This document shows positions 35,589-48,599 of a stretch of DNA of 64,000 nucleotides, in pieces. Positions within the stretch are counted from its first letter, which is position 1. Each line of letters opens with the position of its first letter. The position numbers and the translations under genes are program-made. Where the stretch lies: assembly GCA_033239005.1 (NCBI GenBank), contig BSQZ01000037.1, positions 5,696,001-5,760,000 on the forward strand, read 5' to 3'. The notes beneath the pieces are model-generated. The model made no database searches. It was given only the letters and a program-made list of their open reading frames with translations, and was not told the DNA's origin. Origin of the DNA: Lamellibrachia satsuma. Its lineage: Eukaryota > Annelida > Polychaeta > Sabellida > Siboglinidae.

Positions 35589-35902
35589 CCGGGAATTGGT
35601 GAGTTAGAGATAGAGACCACCACTCTGAGTCCACAACAGGTTACACATTTACCCCCTGTGTGGGATCTTTTACTTCCCCTGGCATAGACACCAGGTAGAA
35701 GGGACCAACGGCTTTTAGTGTCTCTTCCGAAAGACACGAGCAAAGTGGGCTGAACAAATTTGCCCAAGTTTTGAAATAGCAGCAGGTGGTTTTGAACCCC
35801 GGTCCCTTCGACCGAAAAGTCCGACGCTCTGCCACAGGTGGTTTCGAACCCCGGTCCCCTCGACCAAAAGTCCGACGCTGTACCACTCGACCACCGCGCC
35901 CC
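35589..35902 (-). mobile_element. tRNA-derived SINE with duplicated head (unit 3)
   Basis: Minus strand, 314 bp, inserted in gypsy 2. The head starts GGGGCGCGGTGGTCGAGTGG (A-box TGGTCGAGTGGT) and has a B-box GGTTCGAAACC. A second head-like block follows (GGCAGAGCGTCGGACTTTTC, B-box GGTTCAAAACC). The body has GTCTTTCGGAAGAGAC and GTAAAAGATCCC, the look of the conserved central domain shared by several animal SINE superfamilies. RNA polymerase III transcription is expected by family. No 3' tail or target duplication is clear. Confidence 0.85.
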
Positions 35903-36001
35903 ACCTTGTCATGCCTGTCTAGTTAAGTAGTTCTGTTTATTGTTGTTAGATGTTCATATTGATGTTAGCGTTCGTTCTTAGCTTTACTATAACGAGGGGG
36001 A

Positions 36002-36168
36002 TGTAGTGATATTGTAATGCATATGCTAAAAGCGGCTGGAAAGTCGTCGTTGTGCTGGGGGCTCAGGTTGGTTGGGTAAGGTAGCTTTGATAACAATGGG
36101 CTAGTCATGAGCCTAAAGTAATAAAATCCTTGTTTACATACAACCATGTCTCACAACATAACCCTTCA
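36002..36168 (+). repeat. 3' LTR of gypsy 2 (unit 3 copy)
   Basis: 167 bp from TGTAGTGATATTG to CTTCA, preceded by the purine tract AACGAGGGGGA. It contains AATAAA (AAGTAATAAAATCC). Confidence 0.9.
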
Positions 36169-38795
36169 GTCACAACAGTCCAGCGTTAGCATAAAATGTT
36201 ACAACACCAACGGTCACAACAGTCCAGCGTTAGCATCAAATGTCACAACAACAACATATATAGCAATCCAACGTTAGCATCAAATGCCACAACACCAACG
36301 GTCACAACAGTCCAGCGTTAGCATCAGATGTCACAACAACAACATATATAGCAATCCAACGTATGCGTCAAATGCCACAACACCAACGGTCTCAACAGTC
36401 CAGCGTTAACATCAAATGTCACAACAACAACATATATAGCAATCCAACGTTAGCTTCAAATGTCCACAACACCAACGGTCACAACAGTCCAGCGTTAGCA
36501 TCAAATGTCACAACAACAACATATATAGCAATCCAACGTATGCGTCAAATGCCACAACACCAACGGTCTCAACAGTCCAGCGTTAGCATCAAACGTCACA
36601 ACAATAACATATATATAGCAATCCAACGTTAGCATCAAATGCCAGAACACGAACGCTCACAACAGTCCAGCGTTAACATCAAACGTCACAACAACAACAT
36701 ATATATAGCAATCCAACGTTAGCATCAAATGCCAGAACACGAACGGTCACAACAGTCCAGCGTTAACATCAAACGTCACAACAACAACATATATAGCACT
36801 CCAACGTTAGCATCAAATGCCACAACACCAACGGTCACAACAGTACAGCGTTAACAGCAAACGTCACAACAACAACATATATAGCAATACAACGTTAGCA
36901 TCAAATGCCACAACACCAACGGTCACAACAGTCCAGCGTTAGCATCAAACGTCACAACAACAACATATATAGCAATCCAACGTTAGCATCAAATGCCACA
37001 ACACCAACGGTCACAACAGTCCAGCGTTAGCATCAAACGTCACAAAAACAACATATATAGCAATCCAAAGTTAGCATCAAATGCCACAACACCAACGGTC
37101 ACAACAGTCCAGCGTTAGCATCAAACGTCACAACAACAACATATATAGCAATCCAACGTTAGCATCAAATGTCACAACACCAACGGTCACAACAGTCCAG
37201 CGTTAGCATCAAACGTCACAACAACAACATATATAGCAATCCAACGTTAGCATCAAATGCCACAACACCAACGGTCACAACAGTCCAGCGTTAGCATCAA
37301 ACCTCACAACAACAACATATATAGCAATCCAACGTTAGCATCAAATGCCAGAACACGAACGGTCACAACAGTCCAGTGTTAGCATCAAACGTCACAACAA
37401 CAACATATATAGCAATCCAACGTTAGCTTCAAATGTCACAACACCAACGGTCACAACAGTCCAGCGTTAGCATCAAACGTCACAACAAAAACATATATAT
37501 AGCAATCCAACGTTAGCATCAAATGCCAGAACACGAACGGTCACAACAGTCCAGCGTTAACATCAAACGTCACAACAACAACATATATAGCACTCCAACG
37601 TTAGCATCAAATGCCACAACACCAACGGTCACAACAGTCCAGCGTTAACAGCAAACGTCACAACAACAACATATATAGCAATACAACGTTAGCATCAAAT
37701 GCCACAACACCAACGGTCACAACAGTCCAGCGTTAGCATCAAACGTCACAACAACAACATATATAGCAATCCAACGTTAGCATCAAATGCCACAACACCA
37801 ACGGTCACAACATTCCAGCGTTAGCATCAAACGTCACAACAACAACATATATAGCAATCCAAAGTTAGCATGAAATGCCACAACACCAACGGTCACAACA
37901 GTCCAGCGTTAGCATCAAACGTCACAACAACAACATATATAGCCATCCAACGTTAGCATCAAATGTCACAACACCAACGGTCACAACAGTCCAGCGTTAG
38001 CATCAAACGTCACAACAACAACATATATAGCAATCCAAAGTTAGCATGAAATGCCACAACACCAACGGTCACAACAGTCCAGCGTTAGCATCAAACGTCA
38101 CAACAACAACATATATAGCCATCCAACGTTAGCATCAAATGTCACAACACCAACGGTCACAACAGTCCAGCGTTAGCATCAAACGTCACAACAACAACAT
38201 ATATAGCAATCCAACGTTAGCATCAAATGCCACAACACCAACGGTCACAACAGTCCAGCGTTAGCATCAAACGTCACAACAACAGCATATATAGCAATCC
38301 AACGTTAGCATCAAATGCCAGAACACGAACTGTCACAACAGTCCAGCGTTAGCATCAAACGTCACAACAACAACATATATAGCAATCCAACGTTAGCATC
38401 AAATGCCACAACACCAACGGTCACAACAGTCTAGCGTTAGCATCAAACGTCACAACAACAACATATATAGCAATCCAACGTTAGCATCAAATGCCACAAC
38501 ACCAACGGTCACAACAGTCCAGCGTTAGCATCAAATGTCACAACAACAACATATATAGCAATCCAAAGTTAGCAACAAATGCCACAACACCAACGGTCAC
38601 AACAGTCGAGCGTTAACATCCAATGTCACAACAACAACATATATAGCAATCCAACGTTAGCATCAAATGTCACAACACCAACTGTCACAACAGTACAGCG
38701 TTAGCATCAAATGTCACAACAACAACATATATAGCAATCCAACGTTAGCATCAAATTCCACAACACCAACGGTCACAACAGTCCAGTGTTAGCAT
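36169..38795. repeat. Expanded satellite: about 30 copies of an 88-bp A/B dimer
   Basis: Two related 44-bp monomers alternate strictly. Type A contains CACCAACGGTCACAACAGTC and type B contains ACAACATATATAGCAATCC; both end in GTTAGCATCAAA. This is a higher-order repeat with 88-bp period. Some dimers share private variants (CAGAACACGAACGG; TATATATAG; GTATGCGTC), which shows block-wise amplification. It starts at the gypsy 2 3' LTR and ends about 50 bp from the GPCR3 poly(A) signal. Confidence 0.95.
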
Positions 38796-38846
38796 CAAAT
38801 GAGTCTAAGTATGAAATGAACTGAGACATTGTGTTTGCGAACTATT

Positions 38847-38852
38847 TTTATT
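38847..38852 (-). terminator. Poly(A) signal of GPCR3
   Basis: AATAAA on the minus strand, about 85 bases past the stop. Confidence 0.6.
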
Positions 38853-38934
38853 TTACGGTAACTTAGCACTATTGAGAAATCGGCAATATGCACATGTTCA
38901 AGTATCGTTTCATATATAAACATAAAACAATTTG

Positions 38935-39864
38935 CTACCAAACAACACAAAATTGGTATAATTCCCTGAACAATGTTGCCGTTTTCTTCCGTACGCCTCG
39001 AAAGAGGATTAAATAAAGCAGGCTATTTACGAATGAATTGCTCAATGTCATCCAAATTGCTGCGAACAGATATGATGACGAAATGTGAATTTTGCTCCTC
39101 GCAAGAAAAACAACAAGATTAGGTATACTTAGCACAAGGACTCCCAGGCATACAAACAATACGTTTCTGCCAGAACGAATCGACTGCACAGTCAACGACG
39201 CATAATTCCCAATGACGCCAACTTGTCCACCAATAGAGTTCACTTGAGCTGTTATTTGTAGATGAGCACGCACCACCACACAAAATATTCTTGCCGTGGC
39301 ATAAACTATGACCATCAGAGGAAGGGCGATGAGTAAGGCTGTGATTGTTGTCACAACTGACTTCCCTGAAATAGCCGATGCGTCGTAGATGCACGTTACG
39401 AGGTTCCACGGAAGAAATGTTTGACTTCCAGCTGCGGCGATCAGGACTCCGGTCAGCCAATTACAACCTATTATGACGTAGCAACGCCTGTGACTGAAGA
39501 GTTGCTCGTATCGGAATGGATGCAATAGGGCAATCATCTTGGACAAAGTTAACCAGCACAGACTATGGGCAGAGTTGAAGCTGAACCATAAGAAGAAGAA
39601 ACGTTGGATGGCTGACAGGTAGTGGGTCATATTACGTACATCCGGTGTTGCGTTCGAACACACGGCGGCGCTGATTGGCATCACCGTACACCCAACGGCG
39701 AGATCAGAGAGCGTTAGCGAGAAGACGAACAGTGCCGTGCGATCTTCGCGCAGTTGCGGGTATCTTGCGATTACAGCAATCACAAGAGAGTTCAGTATTA
39801 CGTTTGTAATGATCACGGCGCTGATCATCACAGGCTTAATAACGTGTACGTCACTTGGATCCAT
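38935..39864 (-). CDS. Atypical class A GPCR, copy 3
   Basis: Intact, 309 codons from the GCCATGG start at 39864. It has the same helix layout as copy 1. Private or subgroup changes: LTLSKM before the second intracellular loop, GCNWLTG in TM4, TTITALLIALPL in TM5, VFLARSKIH in loop 3 and AIWMTLSNS in TM7. The last three are shared with copy 4, which places copies 3 and 4 together. DRY, CWxP and NPxxY are again non-canonical. The 88-bp satellite reaches almost to its 3' end. Ligand and expression unknown. Confidence 0.85.
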   Translation of the reverse strand: MDPSDVHVIKPVMISAVIITNVILNSLVIAVIARYPQLREDRTALFVFSLTLSDLAVGCTVMPISAAVCSNATPDVRNMTHYLSAIQRFFFLWFSFNSAHSLCWLTLSKMIALLHPFRYEQLFSHRRCYVIIGCNWLTGVLIAAAGSQTFLPWNLVTCIYDASAISGKSVVTTITALLIALPLMVIVYATARIFCVVVRAHLQITAQVNSIGGQVGVIGNYASLTVQSIRSGRNVLFVCLGVLVLSIPNLVVFLARSKIHISSSYLFAAIWMTLSNSFVNSLLYLILFRGVRKKTATLFRELYQFCVVW

Positions 39865-39945
39865 GGCGCAGCAACAAAGCCGGTTCTCGTTTCGAAATTC
39901 ATCTATGTCAATGGTGAAGCAATGTTTTATACCTATTGTTAGCAT

Positions 39946-40845
39946 ACAATGATGTGCGTGTATTGGTCAACAAAAGTAATGCCCGGATTACGCGACTGGT
40001 CCTGATTGGCTGTTTTAAAGTGAGGATATCTTGGATAAATTTGTGTACACGTGTATTCATTGTAATGAGCATATTGTTGACCAATCTGGTATTTCGACTA
40101 ATCTGATATCATGTCGGTAATTCGACTAATCTAGTATTATGCCGGAATATCACGTTCGGCACGCAATCGTATGTCGATGTGTAAGTATGATATTAAAACA
40201 GAAGATAGAATTGTGCAAGGGCGAATATATGCACGGAAAAGGTCGATTAATGGCATTTCATTTTGAATGCTTTTGTTGGTTTTGTAACATGATTTTATGG
40301 ACAATTATAGATTAGCACTGATTGAATGTACAAACACACTTGTTAGCAAATGACATCATCGTATCGAATTTAACCAATCCAACTAATTTCACGAGACACC
40401 CGATATGTCTTGCGTGACAATTAACGTGCTAACGAGCGAGCAAGTTGTTTTATCAGTTATTTCCATTATAACACAGAAGCATTTCTACCGACGTTGATTA
40501 TTAGATGTTTATATTGAAAAAGAAAGAGGGACGAAAAGTCATTAAGTTTTTCCATTTCACGTCTTTTGTGTCTATATATATATTTGTTAGAATGAAATCA
40601 GTATAGAACTAAATTCAGATATACATTTAGCTTCTGCAGGGGCAACAATAATTCCATTATTGCTGACAGTGTTGCTAGGAAAGACGATGACACAGAATTT
40701 TGAAGAGAATTTTGATATAGCATATCATGCTATATGAAATTACCGGATGTCGAGAACAGTTGTTCTTTTGAACAGTACACCATTTCAGTACGTTGCTTGT
40801 TAATACCATCGTCCAAGTCATTAATATATAATATATTATTAAGAA
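39946..40845. other. Non-coding flank upstream of GPCR3
   Basis: Equivalent of 3757-4640; carries the ATATAGCAT/ATGCTATAT inverted repeat near 40717-40737. No gene seen. Confidence 0.6.
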
Positions 40846-40849
40846 TAAT

Positions 40850-41400
40850 AAAGGTCCTAATACTGATTCTTGTGGTACCCCATTCCAACTGATTTCCAGT
40901 TGGAAACCTCCCGATGTACTACATCACTCTGTTGTCTGTCAGTCAGCCATTGTTCTATCCAGTCGTTTATGCCATCCCCAATACCACGGGATTTTAATTT
41001 AATTGGTTATCTTTGTTGTAGCACTTTTTCTAAATCTTTCTGAAAATTTAAGTATATAATATATAATTGTGATCCCACGTCTATCCAGTGATTCCTTCCA
41101 AAAAAACATAACATATTTATTTAGCATGACCTCGCTTTTAGGAATCCATGTTGAGATGGATTTAATAATGTATGCCTAACAGTGAAGTCCACCAGATGAT
41201 CTTTAGCTAATCCTTCTAATAATATACAAATCACTGATGTTAAGCTTACTGGTATGTAATTGTCTGGCTTATTTCTCGAACCCTTTTTAAATAATGGTAT
41301 AATGTTTGCTTATTTCCATTCAAAACGAACCACTCCGTCTTTTAATGAAAAGTTGAAATTTTTTGTAAGGGATATACTAATTTGTTCTACTAGACTGGAT
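40850..41400 (-). mobile_element. LINE A RT fragment, unit 3
   Basis: Minus strand; equivalent of 25655-26190 with the same order of motifs and many lesions. About 290 unassigned bases follow (41401-41690) before LINE B. Confidence 0.75.
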
Positions 41401-41694
41401 TGATTGGAACGTTTATTCAAAGCATTGGCAACAGTATATACAAGACAAAAGTTTAGCTCTACTACAAACGAGAGTGTACTACGTTTGAAGGGGGTAAATA
41501 CGAAGTCGTTGACTTTTGTGTATATTTACCCCTGACGTAGTAAAGCACTGGTATTACGACTATTGCAATTGCTATTCTTCTACCTGAATGACAGCGTAGA
41601 AATCATAATTGATATAATGTCATTGAAAATATTCATTTTTATTTGTTGCTTGTGTTTAAAGTAAAACTAATTATGATAAATACACATATGGAAT

Positions 41695-43090
41695 TTACCA
41701 CAATGGCATAATTCAGTATGTTAATAATTTGATTTAGATTTACACAAACAGATATTTCTCAAATAAAAGGTTCTGGCATTTACGTTTAAATGCAGTTATG
41801 TTATTAGTAGCTTTTAAATGATCACTTAGGCAATTCCATAATCGCACACCATTGACACAGAGACGTAGATCGCATGGTGGAACAGACACTTCGCCGGTCT
41901 AAGTCATGATTAGCTCGAATTGAGTTTGTTAATTCCTGTCTAGTAAACAAACACTTCAAATTTGATGGCAAACAGCGACCGTAAGCTTTGTACATAAATA
42001 GTAACGTTTTCAGTTCTATGATATCTGGAAATGTTAACACATGTAATTGTTGGAACGTATGATCCAACCGTCTTGCACCCTACATAATGCGGATGACTCT
42101 TTTTTGTAATAGGAAAATACAATTAGTATTTGTCGGATACGTTTTTCCCCAAAGTTCTGCACAGTAATTTAAATACAACACAAATATATAATCTACACAT
42201 ACTATTCCTGTCACGCAGATGACTGCATCTATACATTATAGATGCACTTTTTAAAAGCTATGATTGTACGTGTTTAATATTAATTTAGTAGGTTATCAAT
42301 AAATACAAAACAAATTGCTGACTCTGACTCTTTTGATGTTAACCTTTCGTATGTTTACATTAACATCTCTTCTGAGCATAAGATTTCCAAATAACATATA
42401 ATTAATTTGAGATATTTTCAGTGTTAACGTATTTACTGCAAAAATGTGTGCATTTTTGTCCAGCACGTTATATACTGTTTCATTTAGTCTAATGATATTG
42501 CTATTTGCATACAAAATATTAGTATCGTCAGCAAAGAGAATACATTTTACAAGTTTAGATATGTTACACATATCATTAACGTACAGAATAAATAGTGTGG
42601 GGAACAAAATCGAGCCTTGGGGGACACCACATGAGATATTGCGCACATCAGACTTACATTTGTCAATAGATATACATTGTTTTCTGTTCTGGAGTTAGAA
42701 ATAATATTTAATTATTTCTGTTTTCTATGTAGTCATAAATAGAAACATTTGTTGGTGCAGTAATATCCTTTGAAAATTCCGGGCCAATATTAGTAAAATA
42801 AGTGTCGAACATATTTGCTACATCTTCTTTATTATTAATGGTCACGCCATTATTAACGAAGTGCTCTGGGTAGTTCTTTCCCATTACAGTTTTAAGTACT
42901 TTCCATGTAGCAGCAATGTCGTTTATTTTCTTTGCAAGTACATTGCTAAAATAATAGAAATACTTTATACAGTTAATTTTTTTAATACATGAGTTCTTCA
43001 GTCCTTTAGTAAACCATGGTTTTGCTTAATTAATTGTTGGTACTTTAGGTCGCATAGTTATTATTGGACAGTGTTCGCATTCGCAGCATG
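41695..43090 (-). mobile_element. LINE B copy, unit 3
   Basis: Minus strand. Retains ISCGVPQGSILFPTLFILYV, ILFADDTNILYANSNIIRLN and the C-terminal region. About 510 bp are missing at 42680-42700 (same breakpoints as unit 4), and a further roughly 100 bp near 42950 are missing only here. Confidence 0.8.
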
Positions 43091-43094
43091 TTTA

Positions 43095-43580
43095 CGTTTG
43101 CTTTACGGTTGGCAAAGCGTAAGATAATGCGTGGCGGTGCGGGAGTTCGGTGTTGAGTTGCTGACGCGTTTCTGCTGCCAGTACCGAGCGTACGACACGC
43201 AGACATGTCATTGGACTCTATGCCACTTCCCTTGGAGTGGAACTCAGAACTTGACGACCTTGTTCTCCAATGTTGCTATTTCGTCTTGCGTTGCTTTTCA
43301 TCGGTGTTCACGTTGTCAGTGATTTTCGTTGCTGTTGCTCGTGGGTAAGTCTGATGTGTCGTGACGAGCCCGGTGATGATAACATCATCGATTCTAGAAT
43401 ACTGTTACTTCGTGATTCAAGTGCCCTGGTTTTTTTTCCTTTTTTTCATTTGCACTCTGTAGACGTTTAACTGAACTGTGACAGCAGTGCAGCAAGCTCC
43501 TTCTGGAATGTGGAAATTCCAGCAATCCTAGTTTGATTTCAGCGAGTTGTGAGTTGTACATTCCTCCAATATGCTCTTTT
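43095..43580 (-). pseudogene. ORF1p-like fragment, unit 3
   Basis: Equivalent of 28440-28920, closer to unit 2 than to unit 4 (shares the CGTTGCTGTTGCTCG insert near 43327). Confidence 0.45.
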
Positions 43581-43629
43581 TTTTAGGAGTCATCGTGAAG
43601 TGCAGAGTGCAGAGGTGTATGGTTGATCG

Positions 43630-44735
43630 AGTGGGGCATGTAGGGTAAAACGAAGGCGGATAAATCTATTGTTTCCATGTTGTCTTGATGGAATTCCATC
43701 CACTCCATGTGATTTATTATCCTTCATTGCCTTTATTTTCTTAACTACCATTTCTGGAGTTACAATTAACTGCCATAAATAGTCTGATTTAGCTTCCTGA
43801 AATGTTGTACCTGGAACTGATAATGAACTAATATCCTCTCTGGTAAACATTGAACTGAAGTATTCATTTAGGCCTTCCGCCATTAAAAAATCTTGTGATA
43901 TTATATTTCCAGTACTGTTTTATAGTGGTCCTGCCTAGTCTCGTACGTTGGTTTTGTTTCCTCCTGACATATGCGTAGAAACTCTTGCTGTCATTTTTAT
44001 GTTCAAATTATTACTCATAGCTTCCTTTAGATTTTCTAATTTCAGTCGTAGCTGCATTCAGTGCTTCTTTGTAATTCGTGTAGTCTTTATCCTTTCTGGT
44101 ATAAACCCTCCAAATAATTGGCTTTTACGCTCTTTTTCTAATATCTTCTTTTGACAAATGTTTTTTCCAGAAAGTTTGCTTTGTTTTTTTTAAGGGAATA
44201 AATTGTTCAATGATACTCTCAATTTCATATTTTAGAATGTTCCTACATTCAATTGCTGTCTTATTCAATCTAGCTGTGCTAAGTATTTTCTCATATCTTT
44301 ATTTTTACCTTTGTGGAAGACTCTCCTGTATTTCTTTTTATTTTTACTTCCTGGTTTTACTTTGACGCCAAAAAAGTATTTGAATATGATCACTGTTACC
44401 CAATGGTTCATGTATTTTGACGATGTCCATTAATTCATTTTTGTGAAGACAAAACTATATCTAATCCAATTTCGTTCCTGGTTGGTTGTAGCACGTGTTG
44501 AACATGGAAGCTATCCTATATTAAAAATAAAAATTGCTGATCTTCACCCCCTGTACTCTCTAGAGATTTCCATTATATGCGTGAATGGTTAAATCTCCCA
44601 TTATGATATCTTACCCTTTATTCATTTCCTTTATAAGGTTTTGTATCCAATAGTTGATGTTGAATTTCCTGAAACTATTTTGCTCCAAACAGCTTCATCG
44701 CAATATGCTTCCCTTTCTAATGTTATCGGTTAAGT
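43630..44735 (-). mobile_element. LINE A endonuclease-to-RT segment, unit 3
   Basis: Equivalent of 28965-30055; MAEGLNEYFSSMFTREDISS and KAMKDNKSHGVDGIPS are readable at 43883-43690. Decayed. Confidence 0.8.
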
Positions 44736-44747
44736 CTAACTTAACTT

Positions 44748-45009
44748 GCGCTCCCGTCGCCTTCCCTCCTGACACCTTCGTTCCTTTTGCCTTCCCTCCC
44801 GTCTCCCTATCTCCCATCGCCTTCACTCTCGTTTCCTTCCCTCCGGTCTCCTTCGCTCCTCTCTCCCACACTCTCATCTACTTCGCTCCAGTTGTCTTCC
44901 CTCCCGATTCTTTCCGTCCCGTCTCCTTTCGACACGTCTCCTCACGTCCTATATCCTTACGTCCTGTATCCTTACGTCCAGTCTCCCTATGATCTGTCAC
45001 CTTACCTCC
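44748..45009. repeat. 15-bp pyrimidine-rich minisatellite (unit 3)
   Basis: Equivalent of 14626-14863. Confidence 0.85.
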
Positions 45010-45054
45010 TCTCAGCCTCCTCCCTGGCTGAGGTGAGCTGCTTTATTTTCCATG

Positions 45055-45171
45055 TACACACACATACACGCACACACACACGCACACACACGAACACATA
45101 CACACACGCACGCACGCACGCACGCACGCGCGCACGCACGCACACACACAAACACACACACACACACAAAC
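45055..45171. repeat. (CA)n microsatellite (unit 3)
   Basis: Interrupted ACAC/GCAC array. Confidence 0.9.
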
Positions 45172-46107
45172 AATATGTTACCCTCTAATGACAAACATCA
45201 CTTTGCAACAAGGTGGAACCGTAGTAATATCAGCACAACAAACGTCCACTCTGATACCACATTCGAATAGTACACGTGTTTAAATAGTCAGGCAGCGTCA
45301 TCGGTGAAGCGCACACACATCTTTTGATACAAATAGGTCATCTTGGATTCCACCCCGTTTACATCAAATGTATAAGTACATCATCAGTTTATACGCTTGA
45401 TCAAAACGAATAAGCTGTTCTAATTTGTTCATATTATAAACGAATACAAACTAGTAGATCGACCAAACATGGTTCATCCGTTTTGGAGAAGGAATAACAC
45501 CACAAGTCTTTAATAATCTCATAGATTAACATTTTTGCGGCCAGTTGCTATGCACAATAAATCCGTCTAAAAGCGTTTTCCCCGACGAGTTTTGAGATGA
45601 CGGTAACGTAATTACAACCGTCAATAATCCGTATTTACAATCGAACCTTGACATTTGTGTGTATATTTATACCAACTTCGCGTGCTCAGCCCATCACCGT
45701 AGTTTTGCAAATGTTTTTATGTTGACAAAGTATTCATGAATAGTGTTATTAATATGTAGCTTTGATGCAAGTTTGGTATTCTTGTATCAGCGTTCATCAA
45801 ACAGTAAATCCAACGCACATGTTGCCTGCTGGTATTAATATTCTATAGGCGTTGCTACGCTTCAAACACTGATTAATGGCTTTAAGTCCAAGAATGCCAA
45901 CGAAAGCAGACGATAGGAGGGATGCATAATAGGTCCTAGGCTCCATAATCCGGAGTGCCCTTTCACTGACACATCATTAAGCTTGACACCACACTTCATT
46001 ATTTAATAAATAATTTCTGTTGTCATGTACACTAGGCAACACTTTGTCAATGTGGCGCCACCTGCAGGCTATTCAGTCAACTATTGACAACTAGTCGTCT
46101 GCTCTCC
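45172..46107. other. Non-coding flank, unit 3
   Basis: Equivalent of 30532-31482. No gene seen. Confidence 0.55.
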
Positions 46108-46233
46108 CTATATCCTGTTGGCGTTGTTCCCATGTGCGTCAACATCAATGTTCTTAAAGTTCCGTTCCGTCGCTTCCGTGTAACGGTCTGCAAGAACAGC
46201 TGCCACGGCTTCGAGGAACGGCTCTTCCAAATC
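46108..46233 (-). pseudogene. Globin-like terminal exon, shortened, acceptor mutated (unit 3)
   Basis: Same 126-base exon as unit 2, including both small deletions. In addition the acceptor reads GCAAGAT instead of GCAGGAT, so the only AG is shifted by a base and would break the frame. Shared deletions tie units 2 and 3 together. Confidence 0.5.
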
Positions 46234-46495
46234 TTGCAAACAAACGTAAACGGAGGTTGTAATATTCAGGGTAATTGCAATCGGAATTTTAGGTTTAATT
46301 TTTTTACATTCTGGATTGATGATTGTATGCTGTATCGTGTAATCAGGTTAATAATAAACACCGAGATGTTTTTGGTAGGCCTAGTTTGCCTAATAGTCTC
46401 GTAGGTTCATAAGCCTACTAAAGTTTTCTTAACTCCGTGTTGAGGGTCCAATTCGTTGGGCATTAAATATGCAATATATGCAACTATTTAAACAG

Positions 46496-46527
46496 TTCCA
46501 CGTGAACGCCGAACATTTCACGTGGAA
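46496..46527. repeat. CACGTG hairpin (unit 3)
   Basis: Same arms as at 16031. Confidence 0.85.
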
Positions 46528-46838
46528 ACAGAATAGGATGTTCGTAGTAATAAAACCAACTATATTTTAGATCGGTAGATGGCGCCACATCTATAATGTG
46601 AACCACCAAAACAAACAATCTAAGACGATATTGGGAATGCAACGAAAGTACGTTGTGACATATCATAGAATACTTTAATTGCATTGCATATTTTGCAACA
46701 CGGTTGTGCATTTTCGATCGCCTTACATTATACTCTGACATGCTACGTGTTTCAACACCTATGTCATCCAGCTATGACTATGCAACTCAGGCACCCGATA
46801 ACAATCACAACGATACCAGAGCTACCAAGTATCACGCA

Positions 46839-47246
46839 TGTGGTTTGACAAAACTAGAGACCAGGAGACTAAGAGGAGACCAAATAGAAGTGTTTAAAAT
46901 AGTGAACGGTTATGAGGATGATGATAGGAATATGTTCTTCAAACTTAAAGAAGGCAGTAGAACCAGAGGACACAAAGCAGCATTAGTTAAGGAACAGTGT
47001 TGGTTGGACACGAGAAAGTACACTTTCTCATAGAGGGTGATAAATGAATGGAACAAACTGCCAAATGATTGTGTTAATGCTAGTAGAGTGAATATGTTTA
47101 AAAATTGAATTGACATATATCTGATAAGGGCGGGCTACACATAGATGAGAAACTTGTTGGACTCTCGATAAGCCAATGGCTTCCTTGTCCATTTGACATC
47201 TGGAACTTGTTGTTTCAGATGGCACTCTTGGTAAATCTTGTTAAAT
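46839..47246 (+). mobile_element. LINE A 3'-end fragment (unit 3)
   Basis: Same insertion as 32211-32617, at the same site. A readable stretch is CGLTKLETRRLRGDQIEVFK (about 46837-46900). Confidence 0.9.
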
Positions 47247-47945
47247 TTGGAGTGAGACTCACGCATTTCACTTCCGTTTCGAGCTCTCACGCAACTAACT
47301 GCAAATATCACGGATATTGATAAATAACACGCATATTGACCGTTTCAATAAATAACAATACAAATATATACGCTAATTTCCATCCACGTGTTCATATAAA
47401 TATTATTTCCATGCACGTGCTGATAGCGCTGAGCGTCCACGGGATGTTATTTTTATTATCGTCAGTGACGTTGCGCGTGTTGTTTGACAATGTTTCCCTG
47501 CCAAAGAGTGGTCGTGGTATATGGGTTTGGTTGGCGCGTGTTACGGCCGCTAGACCCGTTCCTCATTGGTTTAGCCGCGTAAAGTCGTCTTTAACTTATT
47601 TTTGCATTTTTTTATCGGTTAAACTTCAAACTACTATGTCGTATCATTGAAATCTTTGAATATCCTAATAATAATAACAACAACAACAAGTACTACACGT
47701 TTTAAATTCACGTTTCCTTGTCAGTGAACACATTTAAAAACCAAACTATTGTACATATTCCGTTTATAATTAAACCGCTATAGCATACGTAAATGAAATA
47801 ATCAATTTATAAATGCTTTCCAGTGTATATTCAAGTGCTGCCTCAGTAAAAAATGTAATACTACAAGTGCTGCATTAATTGATTGTATGTTAGAAATTAC
47901 ATTACTCAAATGTTTATTATAGTTTTTCGCTACTGGATACAAATG

Positions 47946-48545
<600 letters not shown>

Positions 48546-48599
48546 TGCCTAATGGGGCAGTCCGTGTTGACAATAAATCTATCATTGGTCACTGGTAAA

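Larger units (their letters stand above)
33497..36168 (+). mobile_element. Ty3/gypsy retrotransposon 2, 5'-truncated copy
   Basis: Plus strand. It starts in the last part of RT ([20 protein letters not shown]) right after the (TA)n and ends with a 167-bp 3' LTR abutting the satellite. 5' LTR, gag, protease and most of RT are gone. Its 3' edge (CTTCA then GTCACAACAGTCC) is identical to that of the copy at 50929-54820, so both probably come from one insertion that was duplicated with the unit. Confidence 0.9.

Noticed and set aside
35780..35905. Possible tRNA gene on the minus strand
   Set aside because: A- and B-boxes are present, but the stems do not close as a cloverleaf and the sequence continues into a SINE body.
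36169..38795. Regular repeats resembling a CRISPR array; also the 30-bp array at 17544
   Set aside because: The repeats are head-to-tail with no unique spacers, and the DNA is clearly animal.
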